Assembly: GCF_008704495.1 (NCBI RefSeq) | Contig: NZ_CP023699.1 | Location: 7,688,001 to 7,752,000, forward strand | Direction of reading: 5' to 3' | From: Streptomyces kanamyceticus | GTDB lineage: Bacteria > Actinomycetota > Actinomycetes > Streptomycetales > Streptomycetaceae | Length of the DNA stretch: 64,000 nucleotides | Shown: positions 1 to 7,247 of the stretch, piece by piece | Numbering within the stretch: the stretch's first letter is position 1 | How the letters are laid out: each line of letters begins with the position of its first letter | Position numbers and translations under genes: made by a program | The notes under the pieces: model-generated | What the model was told of the DNA's origin: nothing | Seen by the model: the letters and a program-made list of their open reading frames with translations, nothing else | Databases searched by the model: none

Positions 1-620
1 TCGAAGCGCTCGTGGCGCGGATGGAGGACATCTACGACACGGTGCGGTGCGCCCAGCGGATCAGTGCTGACACTCCGGATGCGGAGATCGCCGCGAACAT
101 CTGGGACCTTCCCGAAGAGCTACGCCCGGTCCCCGTCGTGATCACCATCGACGAGATCGCGGAACTCGCCCTGAGCGCCAAGCGCAATGATCAGCGTCGG
201 GACCGGATCATCACCGCCCTGATCCGGCTGGCCCAACTCGGCCGCGCCGCGGGGATGTTCCTCGACATCTACGGGCAGCGCTTCGGCTCCGAACTCGGCG
301 ATGGGATCACCATGCTGCGGGCCCAGTTGACTGGTCGGGTGGTGCACCGCGTCAACGACGAATCGACCGCCAAGATGACCTTCGGGGACATCTCCCCGCA
401 CGCCGTGTTCGCCGCGACCCAGATCCCCAACGCGCGCCGCGGTACGGCCATCGTTGGCTACTCCAGCGGCGAGTGGACGCGCATCCGCACCCCGCACACC
501 TCGATGCGCCAAGCCGTCGCCGCCTGCAACCGGCACGCCCATCTGACGCCGGATCTGCCGGAACTGGCCCGCTTCAAGCCCGCGCTGGACCCCGTGCCCG
601 CAGTAGTTGAAGCGGCCTGA
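1..620 (+). CDS. FtsK/SpoIIIE-type DNA translocase, C-terminal part (TraB-like transfer protein)
   Basis: The reading frame is open to the left edge, so only the last 200 or so residues are present. The visible part resembles the C-terminal half of an FtsK/SpoIIIE motor: a hydrophobic strand ending in acidic residues (VVITIDEIAEL, the Walker B region), then LIRLAQLGRAAGMFLDIYGQR and a short segment with GRVVHRVND typical of the family. In AICEs the single TraB-like hexameric translocase moves double-stranded DNA between mycelia. The nucleotide-binding P-loop and N-terminus lie outside the window. The role is inferred from the family and from the downstream spd, rep, xis and int genes. Confidence 0.8.
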   Translation, partial: EALVARMEDIYDTVRCAQRISADTPDAEIAANIWDLPEELRPVPVVITIDEIAELALSAKRNDQRRDRIITALIRLAQLGRAAGMFLDIYGQRFGSELGDGITMLRAQLTGRVVHRVNDESTAKMTFGDISPHAVFAATQIPNARRGTAIVGYSSGEWTRIRTPHTSMRQAVAACNRHAHLTPDLPELARFKPALDPVPAVVEAA

Positions 621-703
621 CCTCTCCTCCTGCTTCACGTTCGGCGTGACCGCCTCTCGCCAATTCCCTATCCCCGCCATGCCTGAAGATCGGAAGGATG
701 ATC

Positions 704-880
704 ATGCGTCACCCCTCGTTGGCCAAGATCATGGCTTGCATTGGTGGCTCGATCGCCCGGCGCGCCCGTAGCTTTCGCCGTGCGGCAGCGGGAGCGCGTC
801 GTGATGCTCTGCTCGCGCGACTGGAAGTCGCCTCTCGGGCAGCTGAAGTCGACCACCGTTCACGTGCCAAGGGCCGGTGA
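704..880 (+). CDS. Small basic hypothetical protein of the AICE
   Basis: A protein of 58 residues, rich in Arg and Ala, with no motif I recognise. The ATG at 704 is preferred over the one at 698 because the GGAAGG ribosome-binding site at 692-697 would abut 698. The stop codon overlaps the GTG start of the next gene (GTGA), so the two are probably translationally coupled. It could be a small DNA-binding accessory protein given its charge, but that is a guess. Confidence 0.5.
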   Translation: MRHPSLAKIMACIGGSIARRARSFRRAAAGARRDALLARLEVASRAAEVDHRSRAKGR

Positions 881-1074
881 GCGCAGTGTGCTCGCACTGT
901 GAGGACCTCGCCCGCACCGTGGCCATGCTCGGTGACCTAGCCCTGTACGACCACACCCCGGGGGCCGATCAGGAGTTCATCAACGTGATGGGCCCGTCCT
1001 TGGCTGCCTCGCTGCCCGAGCCGCCGCCGGGCTACGACCCCACCCGTGGCCCCAACTACCCCGGTCAGGGGTGA
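877..1074 (+). CDS. Small hypothetical protein with a Cys pair
   Basis: A protein of 65 residues starting at GTG, coupled by 4-bp overlaps to genes on both sides. It begins MSAVCSHCEDLARTVAMLGDLA, with one CxxC pair near the N-terminus, and ends in a Pro/Gly-rich tail. Its place in a coupled run of tiny genes ahead of the spread genes is typical of AICEs and Streptomyces conjugative plasmids. Function unknown. Confidence 0.55.
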   Translation: MSAVCSHCEDLARTVAMLGDLALYDHTPGADQEFINVMGPSLAASLPEPPPGYDPTRGPNYPGQG

Positions 1075-1256
1075 CGGCCGTGACCGCGAAGAAGACCACC
1101 CCGCATAAGCCGCATCCTCCCGTGTGCCCGGACTGCAAGGGCGCGGGCGAGATCACCGAGACAGTCCGCGTCGGCATCCGCAAGGGCCGTGCAACCGACG
1201 ACCAACAGAGCGCTCTGTGCCCGAAGTGCTGGGGCACCGGAGAAGCCACTGACTGA
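1071..1256 (+). CDS. Small DnaJ-like zinc-knuckle protein
   Basis: A protein of 61 residues. It has two Cys-pair knuckles, CPDCKGAG near residues 19-26 and CPKCWGTG near 51-58, which match the CxxCxGxG pattern of the DnaJ zinc-binding domain and probably bind one zinc ion. It starts at a GTG overlapping the previous stop. It has no J domain, so it is not a co-chaperone by itself. It may act as a small nucleic-acid or protein binding factor of the element. Confidence 0.65.
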   Translation: MTAVTAKKTTPHKPHPPVCPDCKGAGEITETVRVGIRKGRATDDQQSALCPKCWGTGEATD

Positions 1257-1331
1257 TCACAGCCGGGGCCGGGCGGCCGGACATGATGCCCCGCCCCGTC
1301 CTGGCTCCAACCTCGCGAAGGAGGTATGGAC

Positions 1332-2000
1332 ATGATCCGCTCGATCCGCCCGGACGCCGTTCTGATCCAAGCCGTGATCGCTGGAGCGTTGTCCTTCGCC
1401 CACCTGCACGACCTGGCGGCCGCGGCCGGACAGGACGACTGGAAGGCATGGGCCTACCCCGTATCGGTCGACCTGCTGCTTGTGGCGGCCTGGCGGCGGC
1501 TCCGCAGTGATGGTCCGTCCCGGCTGGCCTGGTCTTGGTTCCTGATTGCTCTGGCTGCCTCGCTGGGCGCGAACGTCGCCACCGCTGGATTCCTCGACCT
1601 GCAGCACCCCCCTGACTGGCTGCGGTTCGGCATCGCCGGATGGCCTGCGCTCGCGTTCCTTGGTGGCACCCTCCTCGCCCATGCACCCGACCGGGGCGCG
1701 GACGACCCGACACCGTCCCTACCGCCGAACAAGATCGCAGTTGAGGACCTCAAACGCGATGGCCCGGTGGCTTCCGACGATTCTCCCGCTCAACTCCCCA
1801 TCCCCGAGCCGCCTCCGTCCCTGGTCGCCGCAGACCCGGCGCCCGCAGCCGTGGTTCCGCCAGCGCTGGTGGCGCACGCTCGCAAGCTCGCCGACGACCA
1901 CCACACCCGAACCGGGGTCCGGATCGACCCCGCCACCCTGTGCACCCGCCTCGGCGTCCCGGCCCCCTTGGCCGACGCCATCGCCGCCCAACTCACCTGA
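1332..2000 (+). CDS. DUF2637-type membrane protein of conjugative elements
   Basis: About 222 residues. The N-terminal 120 residues hold several hydrophobic segments (near residues 10-30, 45-60, 67-90 and 100-115) with charged turns, as in DUF2637 proteins coded by Streptomyces AICEs and plasmids. The C-terminal part is Pro/Ala-rich with a final helical segment, probably cytoplasmic. A very strong ribosome-binding site (GAAGGAGGT) abuts the ATG at 1326, so the in-frame ATG at 1332 is the better start. The location next to spd-type genes suggests a role in intramycelial spread. Confidence 0.75.
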   Translation: MIRSIRPDAVLIQAVIAGALSFAHLHDLAAAAGQDDWKAWAYPVSVDLLLVAAWRRLRSDGPSRLAWSWFLIALAASLGANVATAGFLDLQHPPDWLRFGIAGWPALAFLGGTLLAHAPDRGADDPTPSLPPNKIAVEDLKRDGPVASDDSPAQLPIPEPPPSLVAADPAPAAVVPPALVAHARKLADDHHTRTGVRIDPATLCTRLGVPAPLADAIAAQLT

Positions 2001-2019
2001 TTCGAGAGGAGCACCACTC

Positions 2020-2211
2020 ATGGGCCTGTACCGGATCTTCCGCGAACTGCGCCGCGTCGGTCACGTCACTGTCGGCACCTCCCACGGACGCCGCGGCCAG
2101 ATCGCCTATGTCGCCGCCTGCGCCACTGAGGACTGCGGCTGGTCGGCGGAGTACGAGACTTCCGCCGCCGCCATGGTGGCCGCCCAGGGTCATCGCTGCG
2201 GCGTCCGCTGA
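2020..2211 (+). CDS. Mobile element transfer protein, SpdA-like
   Basis: A protein of 63 residues beginning MGLYRIFRELRRVGHVTVGT. It matches my memory of the small mobile element transfer proteins of Streptomyces: a basic start, a conserved GRRGQ turn, and a C-terminal Cys/His set (CATEDCGW and QGHRCG) that may bind zinc. A GAGAGGAG ribosome-binding site lies just upstream. It sits between the DUF2637 gene and a tiny membrane gene, as spd genes usually do. Confidence 0.75.
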   Translation: MGLYRIFRELRRVGHVTVGTSHGRRGQIAYVAACATEDCGWSAEYETSAAAMVAAQGHRCGVR

Positions 2212-2226
2212 GAAGGAGACCCGCTG

Positions 2227-2382
2227 ATGTCTGTGCCGCTGTGGTTCTTCCTTGCCTGCGTCGGATGGGTCGGCATCAAGCTCGTCCGTCCGCCGCTCTG
2301 GCTCGTCGCCGTCTTGCTGCTCGGCGGCTACCTCCTTGCCGACAGCCTCTTTGCCCCTGCCATCGACACCGCGACCAAGTGA
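2227..2382 (+). CDS. Tiny two-segment membrane protein of the AICE
   Basis: A protein of 51 residues, almost entirely hydrophobic, with two membrane segments (about residues 3-20 and 23-42) separated by a Lys-Leu-Val-Arg-Pro turn. The start ATG follows an AAGGAG ribosome-binding site at 2213-2218, and the gene lies 15 bp after the SpdA-like gene. Small membrane spread proteins of this kind commonly lie between spdA and spdB2. It is short but well placed, with codon use like its neighbours. Confidence 0.65.
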   Translation: MSVPLWFFLACVGWVGIKLVRPPLWLVAVLLLGGYLLADSLFAPAIDTATK

Positions 2383-2396
2383 GAGGAGAACGCCCA

Positions 2397-2741
2397 GTGT
2401 TCCAGCCCCGGATCCCGACCAACCCCGCCCCGACCGGCGAAGTGATCCCGGTCTACACCCCCGAGCCGCTCCAGGAGCCTCACCCCGGACATGCTCCGAC
2501 GAACTGCTTCTGCCGCCACGATGCCTCCTCCGCACCGAACGCGGTCACGTCCCGACCGGCTGTGCAGATCACACCTGGCTCGGTCATCGCGCTCGTCGGC
2601 GGCGGCATCGCGGTCGTGCTCGTGGTGGGCGTCGTGCTGGTCTCCATGCTCTTGGCGGTCGCCGTCACCGCGGGATCGCTCGCCGTCCTCGCGCTCGTCA
2701 TTCGCTCGCTGATGAACGGCGCTTCCAAGCACGGCCGTTGA
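2397..2741 (+). CDS. Spread protein, SpdB2-like
   Basis: A protein of 114 residues starting at GTG 2397 after a GAGAGGAG ribosome-binding site. The N-terminus is Pro-rich and soluble. Residues from about 63 onward form a long hydrophobic double segment (VIALVGGGIAVVLVVG and on through LAVAVTAGSLAVLALVI), followed by a short basic tail. This matches SpdB2 proteins, which cooperate with TraB in spreading the element through the mycelium. Assignment rests on the shape, the hydrophobic core and the gene order. Confidence 0.75.
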   Translation: MFQPRIPTNPAPTGEVIPVYTPEPLQEPHPGHAPTNCFCRHDASSAPNAVTSRPAVQITPGSVIALVGGGIAVVLVVGVVLVSMLLAVAVTAGSLAVLALVIRSLMNGASKHGR

Positions 2742-2833
2742 CCGGCCCCGGAGCGGTCTCAACCGCCAAGTCCAGCCCGCTCCGGTGCCACGCCTCCCGA
2801 CCGAACCCAACGATCCGGAAGGAAGACATCATC

Positions 2834-3019
2834 ATGGTCCAACCCACGCCTACCCCGGCCCGTATCTGCGGCAACTGCGACGGCTTCGCCACCGTCAAGG
2901 TCACCCTCGGTGGTCGGGACCGCCACGGGCATCTGCGCACCATCACGGCCCACTGCATGGCCTGCCGCGGCGCCGTCACGGTCTCCAGCGCTCGTACGCG
3001 GGAGGGCGCCCGTGTCTGA
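2834..3019 (+). CDS. Small zinc-knuckle protein upstream of repSA
   Basis: A protein of 61 residues with two CxxC pairs (CGNC near residue 13 and CMAC near 44) spaced as in a zinc ribbon. A GGAAGGA ribosome-binding site precedes the ATG at 2834. Its end overlaps the start of the replication initiator gene by 8 bp, implying coupled expression. Function unknown; a role as a small accessory factor for replication or transfer is a guess from position. Confidence 0.65.
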   Translation: MVQPTPTPARICGNCDGFATVKVTLGGRDRHGHLRTITAHCMACRGAVTVSSARTREGARV

Positions 3020-4412
3020 CACGCTGCGTGACCCGACCACCCTCGGCGATCTGTTGAGGGTGGCTTCGGCCGACGACTTCGACCGCTGGCAGGACCAGAT
3101 CCGCCGAACTGGAGGCTGCTCCGACCCGATCCACCTGACCGGATGGTCCCTCACCAGGGACAAGACGACCGGTGAGACCCTGCAGCACTACACGACCGAG
3201 CACGAGCCCGGTGGACGCCTCCGTATCGCCTGCGGGAATCGCCGCGCCTCCCGCTGTCCTTCCTGCGCCTGGACCTACGCTGGGGACACTTACCACCTGA
3301 TCCGCGCGGGCCTTGCTGGCGACGACCGCCGCGACATCCCTGCCACCGTCCGCGACCACCCCCGCGTCTTCGCCACCCTCACCGCCCCAACCTTTGGTCC
3401 TGTCCACAACCGGCCCGACTGCGGTACCTGCCGCTGCGGCTCCCCTCACTCCATCGACGACCCGGTACTTGGCACTGCCCTGGACCCGGCCACCTACGAC
3501 TACGTCGCCGCGGTCCTGTTCAACAACTACGCGGGCGATCTGTGGCAGCGCTTCAGCAACCGGCTCCGCCGGGAGATTGCCGCACGAGCTGGGCTCACTC
3601 AACGAGGCTTTGCCGACGTGGCCCGGCTCTCCTACGGCAAGGTCGCCGAATTCCAGAAGCGCGGTGCCATCCACTTCCATGCCGTCATCCGCCTCGACGG
3701 CTCGGACGGCCCTGTCACTCCGCCCCCGCCCTGGGCCAACGTCGACCTCCTCGCCGACGCCATCCGTGCCGCCGCCACGCACGCCTACACCTCGGTCTCG
3801 GTGCCCGCCGTCGATGGCCAACCGGTCCGCACTTTCCGCTGGGGACAGCAGCTCGACGTACGGCCCGTGAAGGCGTTCGGGGACGGCTCTGACATCACCG
3901 AACAGGCCGTCGCCTCCTACGTCGCCAAGTACGCCACCAAGGCCGCGGAGAACACCGGGACCCTGGACCGCCGCATCGGCGAACTCGCCGAACTTGACCG
4001 TCACGGCGTTCCCGACCACGCGCGCAGACTGATCACCGCATGCCGTCGCCTCGACGCGACGTATCCGGACCGCCGCCTGTGGGCCTGGGCGCACATGCTC
4101 GGCTTCCGCGGTCACTTCTCCACCAAGTCTCGGCGCTACTCCACTACTCTCGGCGAACTCCGCCAGGCCCGAGCCGACTTCCGCGCCGCCCAAGAACGCG
4201 ACGCCCTCTGCCTCGCCGACCACGAGCCGGAAACCGTCCTCGTCCTCTCCGACTGGCAGTACGCGGGCCACGGCCACACCCCCGGTGAATCCGCCCTCGC
4301 CGCGACGATCGCCCGGGATCTCCAGCTCAACCGCGACACCGCGCGCGAAGCACTCGCTGATCTACCCGACCTCGACAACGTGGGGGAGTGGCATGAAGCG
4401 CGCGTTGCCTGA
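3012..4412 (+). CDS. repSA: Rolling-circle replication initiator, RepSA-like
   Basis: About 467 residues from GTG 3012. It carries an N-terminal Cys-rich region (CGNRRASRCPSCAW near residues 74-86, and CGTCRCG near 137-143), the HUH metal-binding motif IHFHAV at 220-225, and candidate catalytic tyrosines in ASYVAKYATK near 301-310. This is the layout of the RepSA/RepAM family that nicks one strand and starts rolling-circle replication of excised AICEs. The end overlaps the xis start by about 20 bp. Longer GTG/ATG starts exist upstream, but they would run through the preceding small gene. Confidence 0.9.
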   Translation: MSDTLRDPTTLGDLLRVASADDFDRWQDQIRRTGGCSDPIHLTGWSLTRDKTTGETLQHYTTEHEPGGRLRIACGNRRASRCPSCAWTYAGDTYHLIRAGLAGDDRRDIPATVRDHPRVFATLTAPTFGPVHNRPDCGTCRCGSPHSIDDPVLGTALDPATYDYVAAVLFNNYAGDLWQRFSNRLRREIAARAGLTQRGFADVARLSYGKVAEFQKRGAIHFHAVIRLDGSDGPVTPPPPWANVDLLADAIRAAATHAYTSVSVPAVDGQPVRTFRWGQQLDVRPVKAFGDGSDITEQAVASYVAKYATKAAENTGTLDRRIGELAELDRHGVPDHARRLITACRRLDATYPDRRLWAWAHMLGFRGHFSTKSRRYSTTLGELRQARADFRAAQERDALCLADHEPETVLVLSDWQYAGHGHTPGESALAATIARDLQLNRDTAREALADLPDLDNVGEWHEARVA

Positions 4413-4587
4413 TCGCTACTTGGCCCCGGTCGACCTGGCAGACCTGCTTGGCGTCCCCATCGAGACGATCTACCAGTGGCGCCGCAAGCACACCGGGCCG
4501 CGCGGCTTCCGCGTCGGTCGACACCTCCGCTACGACCCTGAAGACGTGTGTCTGTGGGTCCATTCCCAGTTGGAAAAGGCTGCCTGA
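4393..4587 (+). CDS. xis: Excisionase, MerR-type helix-turn-helix
   Basis: A protein of 64 residues with a winged helix-turn-helix: DLADLLGVPIETIYQWRRK is the HTH, followed by the GFRVGRHLRYDPEDV wing typical of AICE Xis proteins. These bend DNA at the attachment site and push the integrase toward excision. It overlaps repSA at its start and int at its end (stop 4585-4587, int ATG at 4587), so rep, xis and int are probably one operon. Confidence 0.85.
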   Translation: MKRALPDRYLAPVDLADLLGVPIETIYQWRRKHTGPRGFRVGRHLRYDPEDVCLWVHSQLEKAA

Positions 4588-5828
4588 TGGCCGGACACGT
4601 CCAAGACCGCTGGTACAAGACCGAGCCGGGAGCCGACGGCAAGCCGGTAAAGGTCAAGACCGACCGCTTCGGCGTCGGCCTGCGGTACCGCGCCCGCTAC
4701 ATCGCCCCGGACGGCACCGAGAAGTCCAAGAGCTTCCCCGACAAGCAGAAGCGCAAGGCCGACACTTGGCTGGCGAACATCGAGGCTGACGTGTCCCAGG
4801 GCCGTTACATCGATCCCTTGGCGGGAGCGGTGACCTTCGGGCGGTACGCCAAGGCGTGGATGGAGGCGCTCACCACTGATCCGGTGACGCGTGAGAGTGT
4901 CGAGATCCGTTTACGGGTGCACGCGCTTCCGTACCTGGGTGATCGGCCCATGGCGTCCTTCCGGCCGTCGCACCTACGTGTGTGGATGCGGCAGTTGGAG
5001 GCGACCGGACGCGCAGCCTCGTACCGCCGCTCGATCTTCGCCAACGTCTCAGCGGTGTTCACTGCCGCTGTAGAGGATCGGATCATCGCTGAGAACCCTT
5101 GCCGGGCTCGGTCTGTCCGGGCCCCAAGGCTGGACCCGCGCAAGGTCAAGCCATGGACGGCGGGTCGTGTGATGGACGTGCACGAGGCATTGCCGGACGA
5201 ATATCGAGAGATGGTCGCGGTCGGTGCTGGCTGTGGGCCCCGGCAAGGCGAGATATTCGGGTTGGCCGTGGAAGACATCGATTTCCTTGGCGGCACTCTC
5301 CACGTAGTTCGCCAGGTCAAGCTTCTCCAGGGAACGCGACCTGTCTTCGGGCCTCCCAAGGGTGGCAAAGAGCGCGACGTGCCGCTGCCGGAGACCGTGA
5401 GCTTCGCGCTCGCCGCACACATCACCAGGCATGCGCCGGTTGAGGTGACCTTGCCCTGGAAGACCTTGGACGGTCCGCCGGTCACTGCCTCGCTGCTGTT
5501 CCTCAGCGCGCAGGGAAAGCCGCTCAACCGGACTCGCTTCAACGAGAAGGTGTGGCAACCGGCTCTGCGAGTCGCCGGGGTGCCTACCGGCCGCGAGAAC
5601 GGCATGCACGCGCTGAGGCACTTCTACGCCTCTGTACTCCTCGACGCGGGCGAGAGCATCAAGGCCCTGAGCGAGTACCTCGGACACCATGACCCGGCCT
5701 TCACGCTTCGCACGTACACGCATCTGATGCCATCGAGCGAGACCCGTACGCGGGCCGCCGTGGATCGCGTGTTCAGGGGCGAAGACGCTGCGGATCACGG
5801 CCCCGACACGGCCCAGGGGGAGGACTGA
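4587..5828 (+). CDS. int: Site-specific tyrosine integrase
   Basis: A protein of 413 residues. The N-terminal part (about 30-70) is an arm-binding domain, residues 80-180 a core-binding domain, and the C-terminal half the catalytic domain. The active residues are visible: R219 in GPRQGE, K261 in the GGKERDVPL turn, H341 and R344 in HALRH, H367 in LGHH and the nucleophile Y377 in RTYTHL. It integrates and, with Xis, excises the element. Nothing is truncated, so the element could be mobile. The upstream coding overlap means its start is fixed by coupling rather than by its own ribosome-binding site. Confidence 0.92.
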   Translation: MAGHVQDRWYKTEPGADGKPVKVKTDRFGVGLRYRARYIAPDGTEKSKSFPDKQKRKADTWLANIEADVSQGRYIDPLAGAVTFGRYAKAWMEALTTDPVTRESVEIRLRVHALPYLGDRPMASFRPSHLRVWMRQLEATGRAASYRRSIFANVSAVFTAAVEDRIIAENPCRARSVRAPRLDPRKVKPWTAGRVMDVHEALPDEYREMVAVGAGCGPRQGEIFGLAVEDIDFLGGTLHVVRQVKLLQGTRPVFGPPKGGKERDVPLPETVSFALAAHITRHAPVEVTLPWKTLDGPPVTASLLFLSAQGKPLNRTRFNEKVWQPALRVAGVPTGRENGMHALRHFYASVLLDAGESIKALSEYLGHHDPAFTLRTYTHLMPSSETRTRAAVDRVFRGEDAADHGPDTAQGED

Positions 5829-5887
5829 CCGCCTGGCCTGCTGCAACATCAGAACAGCCACAACTGACCTGCCCCGCAGGCTCCGTC

Positions 5888-5920
5888 GAGAGCGCCCTTC
5901 CGTCACGGGAGGGCGCTCTC
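5888..5920 (+). terminator. Strong hairpin terminator after int
   Basis: The arms GAGAGCGCCCT (5888-5898) and AGGGCGCTCTC (5910-5920) are fully complementary, and three further inner pairs (one G-T) leave a 5-nt loop. It lies 60 bp past the integrase stop and 45 bp before the next gene, and probably separates element from chromosome transcription. Confidence 0.75.
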
Positions 5921-5965
5921 GCGCTCTCGCGTACGTATGCTGCGCGGGACGAACAGGAGAAGGAC

Positions 5966-6586
5966 ATGCGCGGAGCGGGGATCAGGGCCATGGCGCTGGG
6001 GGCGGTGACCGTGGTCGGGCTCGTGGCCGGGTGCGGGCAGAGCACCGGCCAGGACACGGGCGCGGGGCAGGGCAAGGCCGCCGGGCACGGGGCCGTGCGG
6101 CAGGTGGACCGGGCCGTTGCCGGTGATCACAGCTATCCGCTGCAAAAGAGCGACATCCACTGGAGCGGCAGCCCCAGCCCGTTCAACGCGCAGGTCAAGC
6201 TCGCCGACGGGCGCCGTGTGGCCATGCACTACCTGAGCGAGAAGGGGCTCTTCGTGCAGGACTACAGCCCCAGCGCGAAGGGGTGGTCCAAGCCCGCGGT
6301 CGTCCACCGGACCAAGACCGACGCCTGCCAGGGGATCACGCTCAAGGCCAAGGACGGGACCGTCGCGGCCTTCGGGGACTTCGGGGTGTACTGCGCGGAC
6401 GGCGAGCCGCCGACCGAATCTGTCGCCGCGGTCGCCACCGGGCCGCTGACCAAGTGGGACAAGCACCTCACCAAGAACTTCGACGGCTGGGAGAAGATCG
6501 CCGTCGCCGCCGGGGGCAAGCAGGTCACCTTCAGCAGGGGCGGGGACACGCTGCGCTGGACCAAGGCGGCGGGATTCCCTGGCTGA
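5966..6586 (+). CDS. Putative secreted lipoprotein
   Basis: A protein of 206 residues. A signal peptide with the lipobox LVAGC (Cys 23) is followed by a Gly/Gln-rich linker. The mature part has no enzyme motif I recognise. It has two Cys (in TDACQG and VYCAD) that could form a disulfide, and a beta-rich pattern. The ribosome-binding site AGGAGAAGGAC is good. It lies just outside the integrated element and is followed 100 bp later by a sigma factor gene on the same strand. Role unknown. Confidence 0.75.
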   Translation: MRGAGIRAMALGAVTVVGLVAGCGQSTGQDTGAGQGKAAGHGAVRQVDRAVAGDHSYPLQKSDIHWSGSPSPFNAQVKLADGRRVAMHYLSEKGLFVQDYSPSAKGWSKPAVVHRTKTDACQGITLKAKDGTVAAFGDFGVYCADGEPPTESVAAVATGPLTKWDKHLTKNFDGWEKIAVAAGGKQVTFSRGGDTLRWTKAAGFPG

Positions 6587-6692
6587 CCACGGCCGCGGGA
6601 AGTTTCTTTCGGACGCAGGCATAGCGGGGGACGGCCGGACCCGTCCAGAGGAGTGAGGGGGCAGCAGGCCCGCCGGGGAAGAGAAGGTGACG

Positions 6693-7247
6693 ATGGATGC
6701 CGAAGGGCAGGAGAGTTTCCGGGAGTTCGTGCGGAGCAGATCCGGCGCGCTGTTGAGGACCGCCGTGCTGCTCAGCGGCGGCGACCAGCACGCGGCCGAG
6801 GACCTGCTCCAGAACGCGCTGGTCAAGGCCGTCGGCCGCTGGTACCGCATCGACGAACCCGAGGCGTACGTACGGCAGGTCCTCTACCGCCAGCAGATCA
6901 GCCGCTGGCGGCTGAAGTGGCCGAGGCGCGAACTGGCCGTCGCCGAACCGCCGGAGACCCCCGTGGCCGGGGACGGCGCGTCCACCGCGGAGCTGCGGAT
7001 CGTGCTGCGCGGGGCGCTCGCCAAGCTCACCGCACGGCAGCGGACCGTCCTCGTGCTGCGCTACTTCGAGGACCTGCCGGAGGCGGAGGTGGCCGCGCTC
7101 CTGGGCTGCTCCGTCGGCACCGTGCGCAGCACGACGCACCGCTCCTTGGCCCGGCTCAGGGGCCTCGCGCCCGAGCTCGCCCGGCTCGAAGGGCCCGGCA
7201 CCAGGACCGGATCCCCCGACTTCTCGCCCGTGGAGGTAGGACCGTGA
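6693..7247 (+). CDS. SigE-family ECF RNA polymerase sigma factor
   Basis: About 184 residues with region 2 (FREFVRSRSGALLRTAVLLSG, then HAAEDLLQNALVKA) and region 4 (LTARQRTVLVLRYFEDL, then EVAALLGCSVGTVRS), the standard SigE-family layout of actinomycetes. The ATG at 6693 fits the GAGAAGG ribosome-binding site better than the GTG at 6687. Its stop overlaps the start of the following membrane beta-propeller gene (GTGA), so that protein is probably its regulator or partner. No zinc-binding anti-sigma gene is present here. Confidence 0.9.
   Translation: MDAEGQESFREFVRSRSGALLRTAVLLSGGDQHAAEDLLQNALVKAVGRWYRIDEPEAYVRQVLYRQQISRWRLKWPRRELAVAEPPETPVAGDGASTAELRIVLRGALAKLTARQRTVLVLRYFEDLPEAEVAALLGCSVGTVRSTTHRSLARLRGLAPELARLEGPGTRTGSPDFSPVEVGP

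Larger units (their letters stand above)
1..5828 (+). mobile_element. Right-hand part of an actinomycete integrative and conjugative element (AICE, pSAM2-like)
   Basis: All genes in this stretch read rightward and form the usual AICE back half: FtsK/TraB-like translocase end, small transfer and spread proteins, RepSA-type initiator, excisionase and tyrosine integrase. Many genes overlap or nearly touch, which suggests one transcription unit. The left part of the element lies outside the window. The integrase ends at 5828, so one attachment site should lie just downstream, but I see no tRNA 3-prime end there and cannot place the core. Gene content makes the class clear; the exact right boundary is an inference. 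Confidence 0.85.

Noticed and set aside
5829..5887. A defined attachment-site core after int
   Set aside because: No tRNA end or second copy of a core can be seen inside the window, so a precise att site cannot be supported.
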